Position numbers and translations under genes: made by a program. Positions 7,110 to 13,718 of a stretch of 16,556 nt of DNA are shown here, one piece after another. Location: positions 1 through 16,556 of the forward strand of contig JANMZR010000185.1 in assembly GCA_031383555.1 (NCBI GenBank), written 5' to 3'. Every line of letters begins with the position of its first letter. The first letter of the stretch is position 1. This DNA is from JANMZR01 sp031383555. GTDB taxonomy: Bacteria > Bacteroidota > Bacteroidia > Cytophagales > Spirosomataceae. Under the pieces are notes generated by a model that did not search any database, was not told the DNA's origin, and saw only the letters and a list, made by a program, of their open reading frames with translations.

Positions 7110-8822
7110 TTGGCAATTCCAGCGCAAAAGATTGAGCTTCCTCCCAAATATTACCTCGAATACTTCAACTATTTGGTTGATTTTGTTGAGCGCAAATACA
7201 ATCATATACTTATCGAAACAGAAATTTCATTTATAAAACAATACAAAAATTTATCTGAAAATGAGCAATGCCTTTTTATTCGTTTTGTGAATAGATCTGG
7301 GAGGTTTTTCAGGGTAAATAAATTGAAATATGAAGAAATTGACAACATTCCAAAAGTTAAGGAACAGCTTACCATCAAAAATTTCATAGAGGCACCGAAT
7401 GAAAAATGGCTGCCCATTGCGCAAGAATTTTTGCAAATTTTCCCAAAAAATGAGCTAATTGATTTATTTAAATCCGTAGGAATTACTTACAAAGGTTTAA
7501 GTAGTTTTTCGAAAGAAGAAACCTTAGAAAAGCTTCTTTCATTAATAGAAAAGGAGAAATTAATTGCATTGGTAACTGAACATGAGCCTATTATAAAAGT
7601 AAATTATGAGGTTGAAGTGATGATGCTCAAATTCCTATTTTTTGGAAATAGGTACGATACCATGACAGAGTTTGTAACTCGTGACCTCGGCTTTCAGAAA
7701 TACGAAGCTTTTGATGAAGACAAGATGGTAGCACATTTTACCAATCGTCAGGAAGCTGAAGACAAGCTTTTGGTAAGTTTGGTAAACGAAAAATTTTATG
7801 AATTGGCCTCAGTTTTACCACCAGCTGAGCATTGTATTTGGCTTACTAATTGGGTTTTAGTAAATGAAGAAACTTTGAGTGAGCCCGCCAAAATGAGTAT
7901 AGAACGCCTTAAATTAAGAGCAGCGGCTTATTTTGAAAAAGCCAAATATCCAGAAGAGGCCTATGACATTTATTGCCTAACTGAGCTCCCTCCATCACGT
8001 GAGCGCAGAATAAGAATTTTAGCCAAAACCGACAGAGTTGAAGAAGCTATTGCTCTGTGCGGTTGTATATTAGGTGATCCATATAGTACCGATGAATTGT
8101 ATTTTGCGATTGATTTTACAAAAAAAATAGAATCAAAAAGTGCCAAAAAGCGGATTAAAAAATCAGTTACTATCCAACTTCATGAGTCTGATTCCATAAC
8201 TATTGACCCTATTTGGAAAAACCGTGTGGAGGCTGGCGTAATTGATTACTATGAGCAGAAAGGCGATATGGCCGTATTTTCTGAAAACTTTTTATGGAAA
8301 AGCCTTTTTGGATTACTGTTTTGGGACATTATTTATGACACCGATTCATTGGCCATTCACCATCCATTGCAGCGGGCGCCTTCGGATATTTATAAGCCAA
8401 TTTTCTTTGAACTTCGGCGAGATAAGTTATTAGATCGATTGGATATTTTGGAAGAAAAAGTAGAGTTGCTCAAATTTATTGAAGAAATATTTTTGGAGAA
8501 ACAAGGAATAACAAACCCGCTAGTAGACTGGTCTGCAATAACTTACCATTCAGTTTTAAAAATGTGTGAAAAGTTGGAGTCAATCCATATCAGAGCGGTT
8601 ATGTTGGAAATGGCCATAAATTTAAAAAATAACACACATGGATTCCCGGATTTATTTACGTGGAATGCTGATAGTTATGAGTTTATTGAGGTGAAGTCGC
8701 CTACTGATAATCTATCCAATCAGCAGCTGTATTGGTTGCGTTTTTTCGAAAGAATTGGTGTAAAATCAAGAGTTTTAAGAGTAGATTGGCTTAAAACAGA
8801 TACTGAAAAATTATTTGGCTAA
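7110..8822 (+). CDS. FAN1-like VRR-NUC domain nuclease
   Basis: This 570-aa protein resembles bacterial homologues of Fanconi-associated nuclease 1, a structure-specific 5' flap/exonuclease that acts on interstrand crosslinks and branched DNA. The C-terminal VRR-NUC domain is clear: HGFPDLFTWN with Asp514, then EFIEVKSP with Glu527 and Lys529, giving the PD-(D/E)xK signature, followed by LSNQQLYWLRFFERIG. The N-terminal part (YLVDFVERKYNHIL to RVNKLKYEEIDNI) and the helical middle fit the SAP-like and TPR-like parts of FAN1. The only sensible start is TTG at 7110: an in-frame stop lies at 7095-7097, and no in-frame ATG occurs before about codon 170. It stands alone between pgk and hpf, with no other repair gene nearby. 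Crosslink repair is inferred from the family. Confidence 0.85.
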   Translation: MAIPAQKIELPPKYYLEYFNYLVDFVERKYNHILIETEISFIKQYKNLSENEQCLFIRFVNRSGRFFRVNKLKYEEIDNIPKVKEQLTIKNFIEAPNEKWLPIAQEFLQIFPKNELIDLFKSVGITYKGLSSFSKEETLEKLLSLIEKEKLIALVTEHEPIIKVNYEVEVMMLKFLFFGNRYDTMTEFVTRDLGFQKYEAFDEDKMVAHFTNRQEAEDKLLVSLVNEKFYELASVLPPAEHCIWLTNWVLVNEETLSEPAKMSIERLKLRAAAYFEKAKYPEEAYDIYCLTELPPSRERRIRILAKTDRVEEAIALCGCILGDPYSTDELYFAIDFTKKIESKSAKKRIKKSVTIQLHESDSITIDPIWKNRVEAGVIDYYEQKGDMAVFSENFLWKSLFGLLFWDIIYDTDSLAIHHPLQRAPSDIYKPIFFELRRDKLLDRLDILEEKVELLKFIEEIFLEKQGITNPLVDWSAITYHSVLKMCEKLESIHIRAVMLEMAINLKNNTHGFPDLFTWNADSYEFIEVKSPTDNLSNQQLYWLRFFERIGVKSRVLRVDWLKTDTEKLFG

Positions 8823-9006
8823 AAGCTTGATTTTATCGTTTCGATTGTTTACTTTTAATTAAGAAATTGTTAACAGTACAGAGTATTTATGTTAAATTTT
8901 TCAAGTTTCAGAGTGAAAGTTTTCATAATTATAATGTTTCAGTTTAATAATAAATACTGTTTTTAACATTTATGTAAATTTATCTCCAATTAAAATAATA
9001 AAGCCT

Positions 9007-9366
9007 ATGAAACTCCAAGTGCATGCAGTCCATTTCACCGCCGATCAAAAACTATTGGCATTTATTCAACAGAAATTAAGCAAATTAGATCAGTTTTATG
9101 ATCGAATTGTGAGTGGCGAAGTTTTTTTGAAATTAGATAAAGGTGATAAGAACAAAACACATAATAAATTATTAGAGATAAAAATAAATTTGCCTGGCGC
9201 AGTGCTTTTTGTTAAAGAAACAGGCAAATCGTTTGAAGAAGCCATTGATTTGGCTTTGGATATTTTAAAAGGTCAATTAAAAAAGTTTAAAGAAAAAATA
9301 GTAGGCAAAACTCCCGCCTTAGCTATTATAAGTACCGAAGATGACGAAGAAGATTTTGATATTTAA
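9007..9366 (+). CDS. hpf: Ribosome hibernation promoting factor (HPF/RaiA family), short form
   Basis: This 119-aa protein of the HPF/YfiA family binds the 30S subunit in the tRNA/mRNA channel and silences or dimerises ribosomes in slow growth. It opens with MKLQVHAVHFTADQKLLAFIQQKLSKLDQFYD, fitting the family's beta-alpha start. EVFLKLDKGDKNKTHNKLLEIKINLPG and the second helix SFEEAIDLALDILKGQLKKFKEKI complete the beta-alpha-beta-beta-beta-alpha fold. The C terminus ends in an acidic tail (EDDEEDF). The length places it in the short form without the dimerisation domain of long HPF. The 184 bp upstream are AT-rich and I find no TANNTTTG box there. A strong terminator follows 26 bp after the stop. 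Confidence 0.92.
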   Translation: MKLQVHAVHFTADQKLLAFIQQKLSKLDQFYDRIVSGEVFLKLDKGDKNKTHNKLLEIKINLPGAVLFVKETGKSFEEAIDLALDILKGQLKKFKEKIVGKTPALAIISTEDDEEDFDI

Positions 9367-9391
9367 AAAGTTGGTTGTGAAAAGGTGAAAT

Positions 9392-9425
9392 AAAAAAAGG
9401 GATTCGAAAGAGTCCCTTTTTTTTT
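9392..9425. terminator. Bidirectional terminator between hpf and a convergent lipoprotein gene
   Basis: A run of seven A leads into a GGGATTC...GAGTCCC stem (one G.T pair) closed by a GAAA tetraloop (9406-9409), followed by nine T. The A and T runs extend the stem and give a T tract on both strands. It can therefore end hpf on + and the 9486-10052 lipoprotein gene on -. Confidence 0.93.
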
Positions 9426-9485
9426 GAATATACTTTAAAAATCCTAAGCCTCAACTTTTAAATACAAAGGAGCAAATATTAATAT

Positions 9486-10052
9486 TTACCTTACTTGGTA
9501 TTGATAACAATCACTAGAAATTATCACGGCATTAGTTACTTTATCAATTACTTGAAAATGTATGTCGAATTTTGAACCAGAAGGAATCATTGTTATATTT
9601 CTCCATAAATTTTCTTGTCCTTTTCCTTCGCCATCTGTTAAAATTGACTGAGGTGTAAGCCCTTTACCTAATGTAAGCCAAGTAGTACTTGTGCAATTCC
9701 CGTCAACCACATTTGCGGCATCAACAGCCCTTTGAAGTAAATACTCATGGTTAGGTAGCAAATGATGTACTTTAATATCAAGGTCAATAATTTTTTCCGG
9801 GTTAGGATCCTGACGAAATTTTAAGTGGCCTGTTGGGCAATCGTCTTCGTTTTCGGATGTACATTCACCTCTAAGAGTAACATTTAAATCATAAGGTGGA
9901 TTGGTTAAAGAGGATTTTCTAGCTGACAAAGATTTTATTTCCTCCTTTAAATTTTCTCGGGCATCAATATTAAAGCTTTCTTTTTTGCAGGAAACAATAA
10001 TAGTAATAACAAATGCGAGCAATAATGATACATAAATCGGATTCTTTTTCAT
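9486..10052 (-). CDS. Hypothetical lipoprotein, function not recognised
   Basis: This 188-aa protein starts with a Lys-Lys-Asn n-region, a strong hydrophobic segment (about 6-20) and the lipobox IVSC with Cys22, so it should be a lipid-anchored envelope protein. After a charged linker (23-50) the rest looks like one beta-rich domain: LNVTLRGECTSENEDDCPTGHLKFRQD, IIDLDIKVHHLLPNHEYLLQRAVD, CTSTTWLTLGKG and FDIHFQVIDKV. Besides the lipobox there are four cysteines (in RGECT, DDCP, GNCT and SDCY), which could form two disulfides outside the cytoplasm. I do not recognise the family. It is monocistronic, converges on hpf with a shared terminator, and has a small hairpin in its leader. Confidence 0.75.
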   Translation of the reverse strand: MKKNPIYVSLLLAFVITIIVSCKKESFNIDARENLKEEIKSLSARKSSLTNPPYDLNVTLRGECTSENEDDCPTGHLKFRQDPNPEKIIDLDIKVHHLLPNHEYLLQRAVDAANVVDGNCTSTTWLTLGKGLTPQSILTDGEGKGQENLWRNITMIPSGSKFDIHFQVIDKVTNAVIISSDCYQYQVR

Positions 10053-10080
10053 AATTATATAAGTTTAATTGGTTTAAAGT

Positions 10081-10101
10081 ATCTAGGGTTCATCCCTAAA
10101 T
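10081..10101 (-). promoter_or_regulatory. Leader stem-loop upstream of the 188-aa lipoprotein gene
   Basis: On the minus strand ATTTAGGG and CCCTAGAT pair over 8 bp (one G.T) around a 5-nt loop, 29-49 nt before the ATG at 10052. The TAGGG/CCCTA core is perfect on both strands, so it could be either an RNA leader hairpin or a small operator. The flanks are almost pure A/T, which makes this GC-containing palindrome stand out. Function unknown. Confidence 0.4.
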
Positions 10102-10193
10102 TAATATAAAGTTTAAGTAAAAAAAATTAATAAAAAAAATTTTGTTCGATTTATTTTCTGAAAATTTGAAAGGGGAGAAAGAAGTGGGACACA

Positions 10194-10226
10194 TAAAAAA
10201 AGGAGATATTAAGCTCCAATTTTTTG
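10194..10226 (-). terminator. Weak terminator-like hairpin downstream of the metK remnant
   Basis: Read on the minus strand, GGAG (10217-10214) and CTCC (10205-10202) pair around a loop of about 8 nt, and a T7 tract follows (A7 on +). It lies about 36-50 bp past the stop codon of the metK remnant, where a terminator would be expected if that remnant was once the end of a real gene. The stem is only 4 bp, so this is tentative. Confidence 0.3.
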
Positions 10227-10252
10227 AATACATAAATATTTTGATAGTAAAT

Positions 10253-10303
10253 CTACAAGCCAAAAGCCGCCTTTACCTTATCCACAAAATCTAATTTTTC
10301 AAG
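10253..10303 (-). pseudogene. Remnant of a second metK 3' end
   Basis: The minus strand here encodes EKLDFVDKVKAAFGL followed by a TAG stop at 10255-10253. The intact metK in this window ends EKLDFVEKVKAEFGL and TAG, so 13 of 15 residues match. In DNA, 38 of 47 bases agree from the stop codon inward by my hand alignment, and most differences are silent, as expected for a once-coding sequence that diverged under selection. Similarity stops at the Glu codon near 10300. The next bases upstream belong to a large inverted repeat and do not encode MetK. No further MetK codons are found nearby. It could be the last piece of a duplicated or horizontally acquired metK, or an end captured by a mobile repeat. 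Confidence 0.75.
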
Positions 10304-10304
10304 C

Positions 10305-10365
10305 TCCGTGGCTAATCTCCTGACCTGACATAGTTAGAAAGCCTGGTCAGGAGACTAGCCACGGA
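10305..10365. repeat. Near-perfect inverted repeat, 21-bp arms and 19-nt loop
   Basis: Positions 10305-10325 and 10345-10365 are reverse complements at 20 of 21 positions. The odd position is A/C on the plus strand and a G.T wobble when the minus strand is read, so the minus-strand RNA would pair along the full 21 bp. The arms begin TCCGTGGCTA and are G+C-rich for this genome. No T tract follows, so it is not a simple terminator. It abuts the metK remnant with one base between them. It could be a REP/MITE-type element or paired ends of a deleted mobile element. Confidence 0.85.
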
Positions 10366-10386
10366 ACAAGTAGATAATTGGTCTTT

Positions 10387-10431
10387 TGTCATGTCGAGCC
10401 GCAAAGCTGGCGAGAAAGCTACCCTATGACA
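10387..10431. repeat. Palindromic intergenic repeat bounded by TGTCAT/ATGACA
   Basis: TGTCAT (10387-10392) and ATGACA (10426-10431) form an inverted pair. They enclose GTCGAGC...GGCGAGAAAGCTACC, which resembles the dispersed Bacteroidota intergenic repeat I recall as beginning TGTCATTTCGAGC and containing GCGAGAAATCT. The element looks diverged or partial, since its usual second half is not clear. Family assignment is from memory and needs a genome search. Confidence 0.5.
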
Positions 10432-10531
10432 GGTCTTCTGAATAGACACACCGAGAATGAATAAAAATGTCTGAACTTAACGTTCCCGTTCAAGACGAGC
10501 CTCGGACTAGAATACAGCAATTGTGTCCGTA

Positions 10532-11506
10532 TCATTTTTTCTCACAAGTATAAAACTCATACTTGTATTTCCAAGAAAACGATTCGCCCGGTGCAATTTT
10601 TATGGCAATATAGGGTTCTGGGCAAATGGTTTTTTCGGCCGACCAAAACACCAGTCTGATAATAGGTTTATCACAATTTACTCTCACTGCAGCACCGGTT
10701 TTATTGTTTTCAATTCTGAAATCATAATCTTTTGCTTCTTTACCATAGCCCAAAAGCGGGGCATATACTAAATGGTCATTTTTGGCAAAAACTTTGTTGA
10801 ATACAATTCTATTACCTTGAATTTCACCAGTAGCTTGCGGACTTGGTTTTTCTGGTTGAGCAATAAATTGTAAACCCACTGAAAAGTCCGGGCCTGTAAT
10901 TTGGCTATCCAACACAAAGAAATTGTGGTTATAAACACGGGTATCGATGGTTTTTTTTCCTTTGTTAGTTAAAGTATGTAAAATGTCCATTTCAGGCTTA
11001 CCATCAATTAACTGGACCGTTTTATGATATAAATAAGCATTTTTTTCATCTGAAAATTGATGGGTAAAATCAACATGGTCCTTTTTCTTTTTTACTTTCC
11101 ATTTTCCTGTATTTACTTTTTCATATTTTTTAGGAAAATTATATTTTGTTTCTTCAGGTTTTACCATAGTTCCAATACCAATTTTCAGAAAGGTTTCACC
11201 TACTTTAGCTTCATCATAACCGACTGGGTAAAAATCGTCGACTGGGCCCATAATGGCGTCGTGCAATAATGGGTCATATTTTTCAAACCATTTTCCAAAA
11301 TAGCTATGCCCACCACTTACTAATGAATATAACTGGCCCGACCAATCAAACCTTGTCCCTCGATAGTAGCCATTTTCTGCATCGGGCATATATAATTTAG
11401 CCTCCACAATCCCATTCGAAATATTAGCAGCTTTATACTGAGCGATTGAAGAACTAAAAAATGTTAGAACCAGAAAAATGACAATAAAATATTTAATTTT
11501 TTTCAT
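10532..11506 (-). CDS. Exported galactose-mutarotase-like fold protein (aldose 1-epimerase-like)
   Basis: This protein is 324 aa from the chosen ATG at 11506, which gives MKKIKYFIVIFLVLTFFSS and a signal peptide ending SIA|Q. The frame stays open for 18 more codons upstream to an ATG at 11560, but that start would bury the signal, so I reject it. The mature protein is one beta-rich domain. Segments GYYRGTRFDWSGQLYSL, GHSYFGKWF, LHDAIMGPVDDFYPVGYDEA, RVYNHNFFVLD and the closing GESFSWKYKYEFYT are typical of extracytoplasmic proteins with the galactose mutarotase-like beta-sandwich found in Bacteroidota and Planctomycetes. A catalytic epimerase role is not shown; it could bind or modify a sugar. 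It diverges from the sulfatase gene with 155 bp between start codons, so the two may be co-regulated. Confidence 0.75.
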   Translation of the reverse strand: MKKIKYFIVIFLVLTFFSSSIAQYKAANISNGIVEAKLYMPDAENGYYRGTRFDWSGQLYSLVSGGHSYFGKWFEKYDPLLHDAIMGPVDDFYPVGYDEAKVGETFLKIGIGTMVKPEETKYNFPKKYEKVNTGKWKVKKKKDHVDFTHQFSDEKNAYLYHKTVQLIDGKPEMDILHTLTNKGKKTIDTRVYNHNFFVLDSQITGPDFSVGLQFIAQPEKPSPQATGEIQGNRIVFNKVFAKNDHLVYAPLLGYGKEAKDYDFRIENNKTGAAVRVNCDKPIIRLVFWSAEKTICPEPYIAIKIAPGESFSWKYKYEFYTCEKK

Positions 11507-11661
11507 AGTTGAAAAATAGTTAGAATTAGGATATCCACTCAATTTAATAAATATTTTCAAATTACCTTTCCTGTACTATGGTTAGATTGTGAATGGAAAT
11601 TGTTAGGTTGAAAACCCCATTCAAAAATACTATATTTACCTAAAAAAAATACTTACAAAAT

Positions 11662-13638
11662 ATGAGTGATATTAAACCCAACTTTTTTCTTGTTTTTTTA
11701 TTAATAACTGTTAGTTTTTCCACTTCTTTTTCTCAAAAGAGGCCAAATGTAGTATTGATTTTCCCTGATAATATTGGAATTGGTGAGGTAAGTTCTTATG
11801 GTGGCAACCGAAATGTACCTACACCAAATATTGATAAAATAGGGAAGGAGGGCATTCGCCTAACAAACTTTAACGTTGAGTATTCCTGCACACCTTCTCG
11901 AATAGCTTTAATGACAGGTAGATATGCCGCTCGTGCAGGGGAAGACTATTATGCGGGTACTACCTTATGGGAAAATACCATCGCAGAGCACTTAAAATCA
12001 GCAGGATATGCTACGGCCCTTTTTGGCAAATGGGATTTGGGGGCCGAAAATTGGCTAGGGAAACGGGAACCCACCAACCAAGGGTTTGACGAATGGTATG
12101 GGATTCCTGGCACGAGTCATTTTTCTCAATTTACAGCCATGAAAGGTTTCCCCAAAAACCAAGAAATCCCTTATATTTGGGAAGGAATAGCGGGTCAAAC
12201 TTCAAAAAAAGTAAAACCTTTTGATTTAGTAACTAGGCGAACCATAGATCGGGAAGCTGCCGAAAAAAGTGTTAATTTTATCAGAAAGAATGCCGAAAAA
12301 AGTAAGCCTTTCTTTTTATATTACCCCATGACGCAACTGCATTTTCCGGCTTTGCCTCATCCCGATAAATTGGGTGCCACCGGTGCAGGAGATATGGGAG
12401 ACGCAATGGCCGATGTTGATTACAATGTTGGTTTAATTTTAAAGGAATTGGAAAGATTGGGGATTGAGAAGAATACCTTAGTTATTTGGTGTTCTGACAA
12501 TGGAGCCGAATTGCGACGGCCTTGGCGGGGAGCATCGGGGCCATGGAGAGGTTTTTATAATTCGGCTATGGAGGGCGGAGTTCGCACGCCATGTATGATT
12601 AGCTGGCCGGGTCGCATTAAACCTGGGCAAGTATCAAATGAATTGGTTCATGAAGTTGATTTGTTTGCTACCATTCTAGAAGCTGCTGCTCTTCCTCACC
12701 TAATAAACGCTGTTGACAGAAAAATAGATGGAATAAATCAATTACCTTTTTTTGAAGGAAATCAGGAAAAATCAAATAGAGAGAGTGCAATTTTTATGAA
12801 CCGTAATGGCGAAGTGATGGCTGTGAAATGGAATGATTGGAAATTGTGGTATAATTTTAAAACCGAATTGCCCGATACCGAACCTGATAATCTAGTGAGA
12901 CTTTTTAACCTAAGGGTAGATCCTCAAGAGGAAATAGACGTGAAGGACTACTATCCTTGGGTGATTGGTATCATGGATTCGGTGGTAAAAGCATATGAAC
13001 TATCTCTGGTCAAACATCCCAGAGTGTCTGCCAGTGCAAATGCCGCAGACCCTTACCTAGCACCAGCAATTGGATCAGGAAAATTAGTTCCTGCCTTTTC
13101 TAGGAAAGATAGAGCAACTCTTAAAACTCGGTCTGTCGCTTTAGCTAGTCCCGACTTCTCCGGCTCTTGGTCTACCACAGAACTAAGTACAGTTTCCGTA
13201 GTAAATCGTGCTGAAAATGGTAAAATAGCCTCATTGGGAAGTGGATGGGGCGAAAAAATCAGTATAACCCAAAAGCTAGAATTTTTAGATGTTCAAAGAG
13301 TGGTATTTACCCCAAGAGAACAACAACCCCTGCTCAACTTTCATTTTTCTTTAAAAGGAGTTCCCACTCAAAACATTATAAATATGGGGCTTGGTGACCA
13401 TATACTTAATTCCTCTTGCCAATGGGAAGAAAACAGATTAGTTATTACTACTTTCTATACTTTTAAGCACCCTCGAGATAAAACAATACAAAAATGTAAA
13501 GTAGTTCAAACCTTATGGCTTGAAAACCCAACATTTGCGCCTTGGGAACCGCCTTTAATAGTAGAAACATTAGTGGAGGGTGTATTGGGTGGGTCGAGCA
13601 TTATAAATAGAACAGTTTACAATAAAGGCTATAGATAG
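11662..13638 (+). CDS. Exported arylsulfatase-like protein (S1 sulfatase fold) with extra C-terminal domain
   Basis: This 658-aa protein has a signal peptide (about 1-25) and a sulfatase domain (about 27-455). The formylglycine motif is complete at Cys76-Thr-Pro-Ser-Arg80, followed by IALMTGRYAAR. Also present are Asp36 in FPDNIGIGE, Lys123 in FGKWDLG, His227 in QLHFPALPHPD, Asp279-Asn280 in WCSDNGAE and the EGGVRTP segment. Three positions differ from well-studied arylsulfatases: Asn37 where a second metal Asp is usual, Asp125 for the His of GKWHLG, and Tyr299 for the Lys before EGG. After a linker (about 455-495) comes a beta-rich region of about 160 residues (DFSGSWSTTELS, GWGEKISITQKL, NRLVITTFYTF) not part of the sulfatase core. 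Family assignment is firm; substrate unknown. No maturase gene is in the window. Confidence 0.88.
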   Translation: MSDIKPNFFLVFLLITVSFSTSFSQKRPNVVLIFPDNIGIGEVSSYGGNRNVPTPNIDKIGKEGIRLTNFNVEYSCTPSRIALMTGRYAARAGEDYYAGTTLWENTIAEHLKSAGYATALFGKWDLGAENWLGKREPTNQGFDEWYGIPGTSHFSQFTAMKGFPKNQEIPYIWEGIAGQTSKKVKPFDLVTRRTIDREAAEKSVNFIRKNAEKSKPFFLYYPMTQLHFPALPHPDKLGATGAGDMGDAMADVDYNVGLILKELERLGIEKNTLVIWCSDNGAELRRPWRGASGPWRGFYNSAMEGGVRTPCMISWPGRIKPGQVSNELVHEVDLFATILEAAALPHLINAVDRKIDGINQLPFFEGNQEKSNRESAIFMNRNGEVMAVKWNDWKLWYNFKTELPDTEPDNLVRLFNLRVDPQEEIDVKDYYPWVIGIMDSVVKAYELSLVKHPRVSASANAADPYLAPAIGSGKLVPAFSRKDRATLKTRSVALASPDFSGSWSTTELSTVSVVNRAENGKIASLGSGWGEKISITQKLEFLDVQRVVFTPREQQPLLNFHFSLKGVPTQNIINMGLGDHILNSSCQWEENRLVITTFYTFKHPRDKTIQKCKVVQTLWLENPTFAPWEPPLIVETLVEGVLGGSSIINRTVYNKGYR

Positions 13639-13658
13639 AATTAAAAAGGGCCTTCACC

Positions 13659-13698
13659 AAAAAAAATACTCAAACATAACTGCTTGAGTATTTTTTTT
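13659..13698. terminator. Bidirectional terminator between the sulfatase gene and metK
   Basis: AATACTCAA (13665-13673) and TTGAGTATT (13684-13692) pair perfectly around a 10-nt loop. Flanking A8 and T8 runs lengthen the stem to about 15 bp and give a T tract on both strands. It lies 20 bp past the sulfatase stop and 20 bp past the metK stop, so it serves both convergent genes. Confidence 0.93.
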
Positions 13699-13718
13699 AT
13701 TATTACTTTTTTAAATTT

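Larger units (their letters stand above)
10053..10531. other. 479-bp gene-free stretch of mixed origin
   Basis: No intact gene is visible on either strand. The right-hand part of the gap, reading toward the mutarotase-like gene, holds several separate items: a leader hairpin (10081-10101), very A/T-rich DNA (about 17% G+C by hand count at 10081-10140), a weak minus-strand terminator-like hairpin (about 10194-10226), a metK 3'-end remnant (10253-10303), a 21-bp-arm inverted repeat (10305-10365) and a palindromic repeat (10387-10431). By hand count 10301-10360 and 10381-10440 are both about 52% G+C, unlike the flanking genes. The mix suggests past insertion or recombination. Confidence 0.7.

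Noticed and set aside
11507..11560. Longer N terminus (18 extra codons) for the mutarotase-like protein
   Set aside because: It would place polar residues before a clear signal peptide; the ATG at 11506 gives a normal MKKIK signal start.
11622..11629. TATTTTTG on the minus strand as promoter of the mutarotase-like gene
   Set aside because: The candidate -33 box is 26 nt away and the leader would be over 110 nt; support is too weak.
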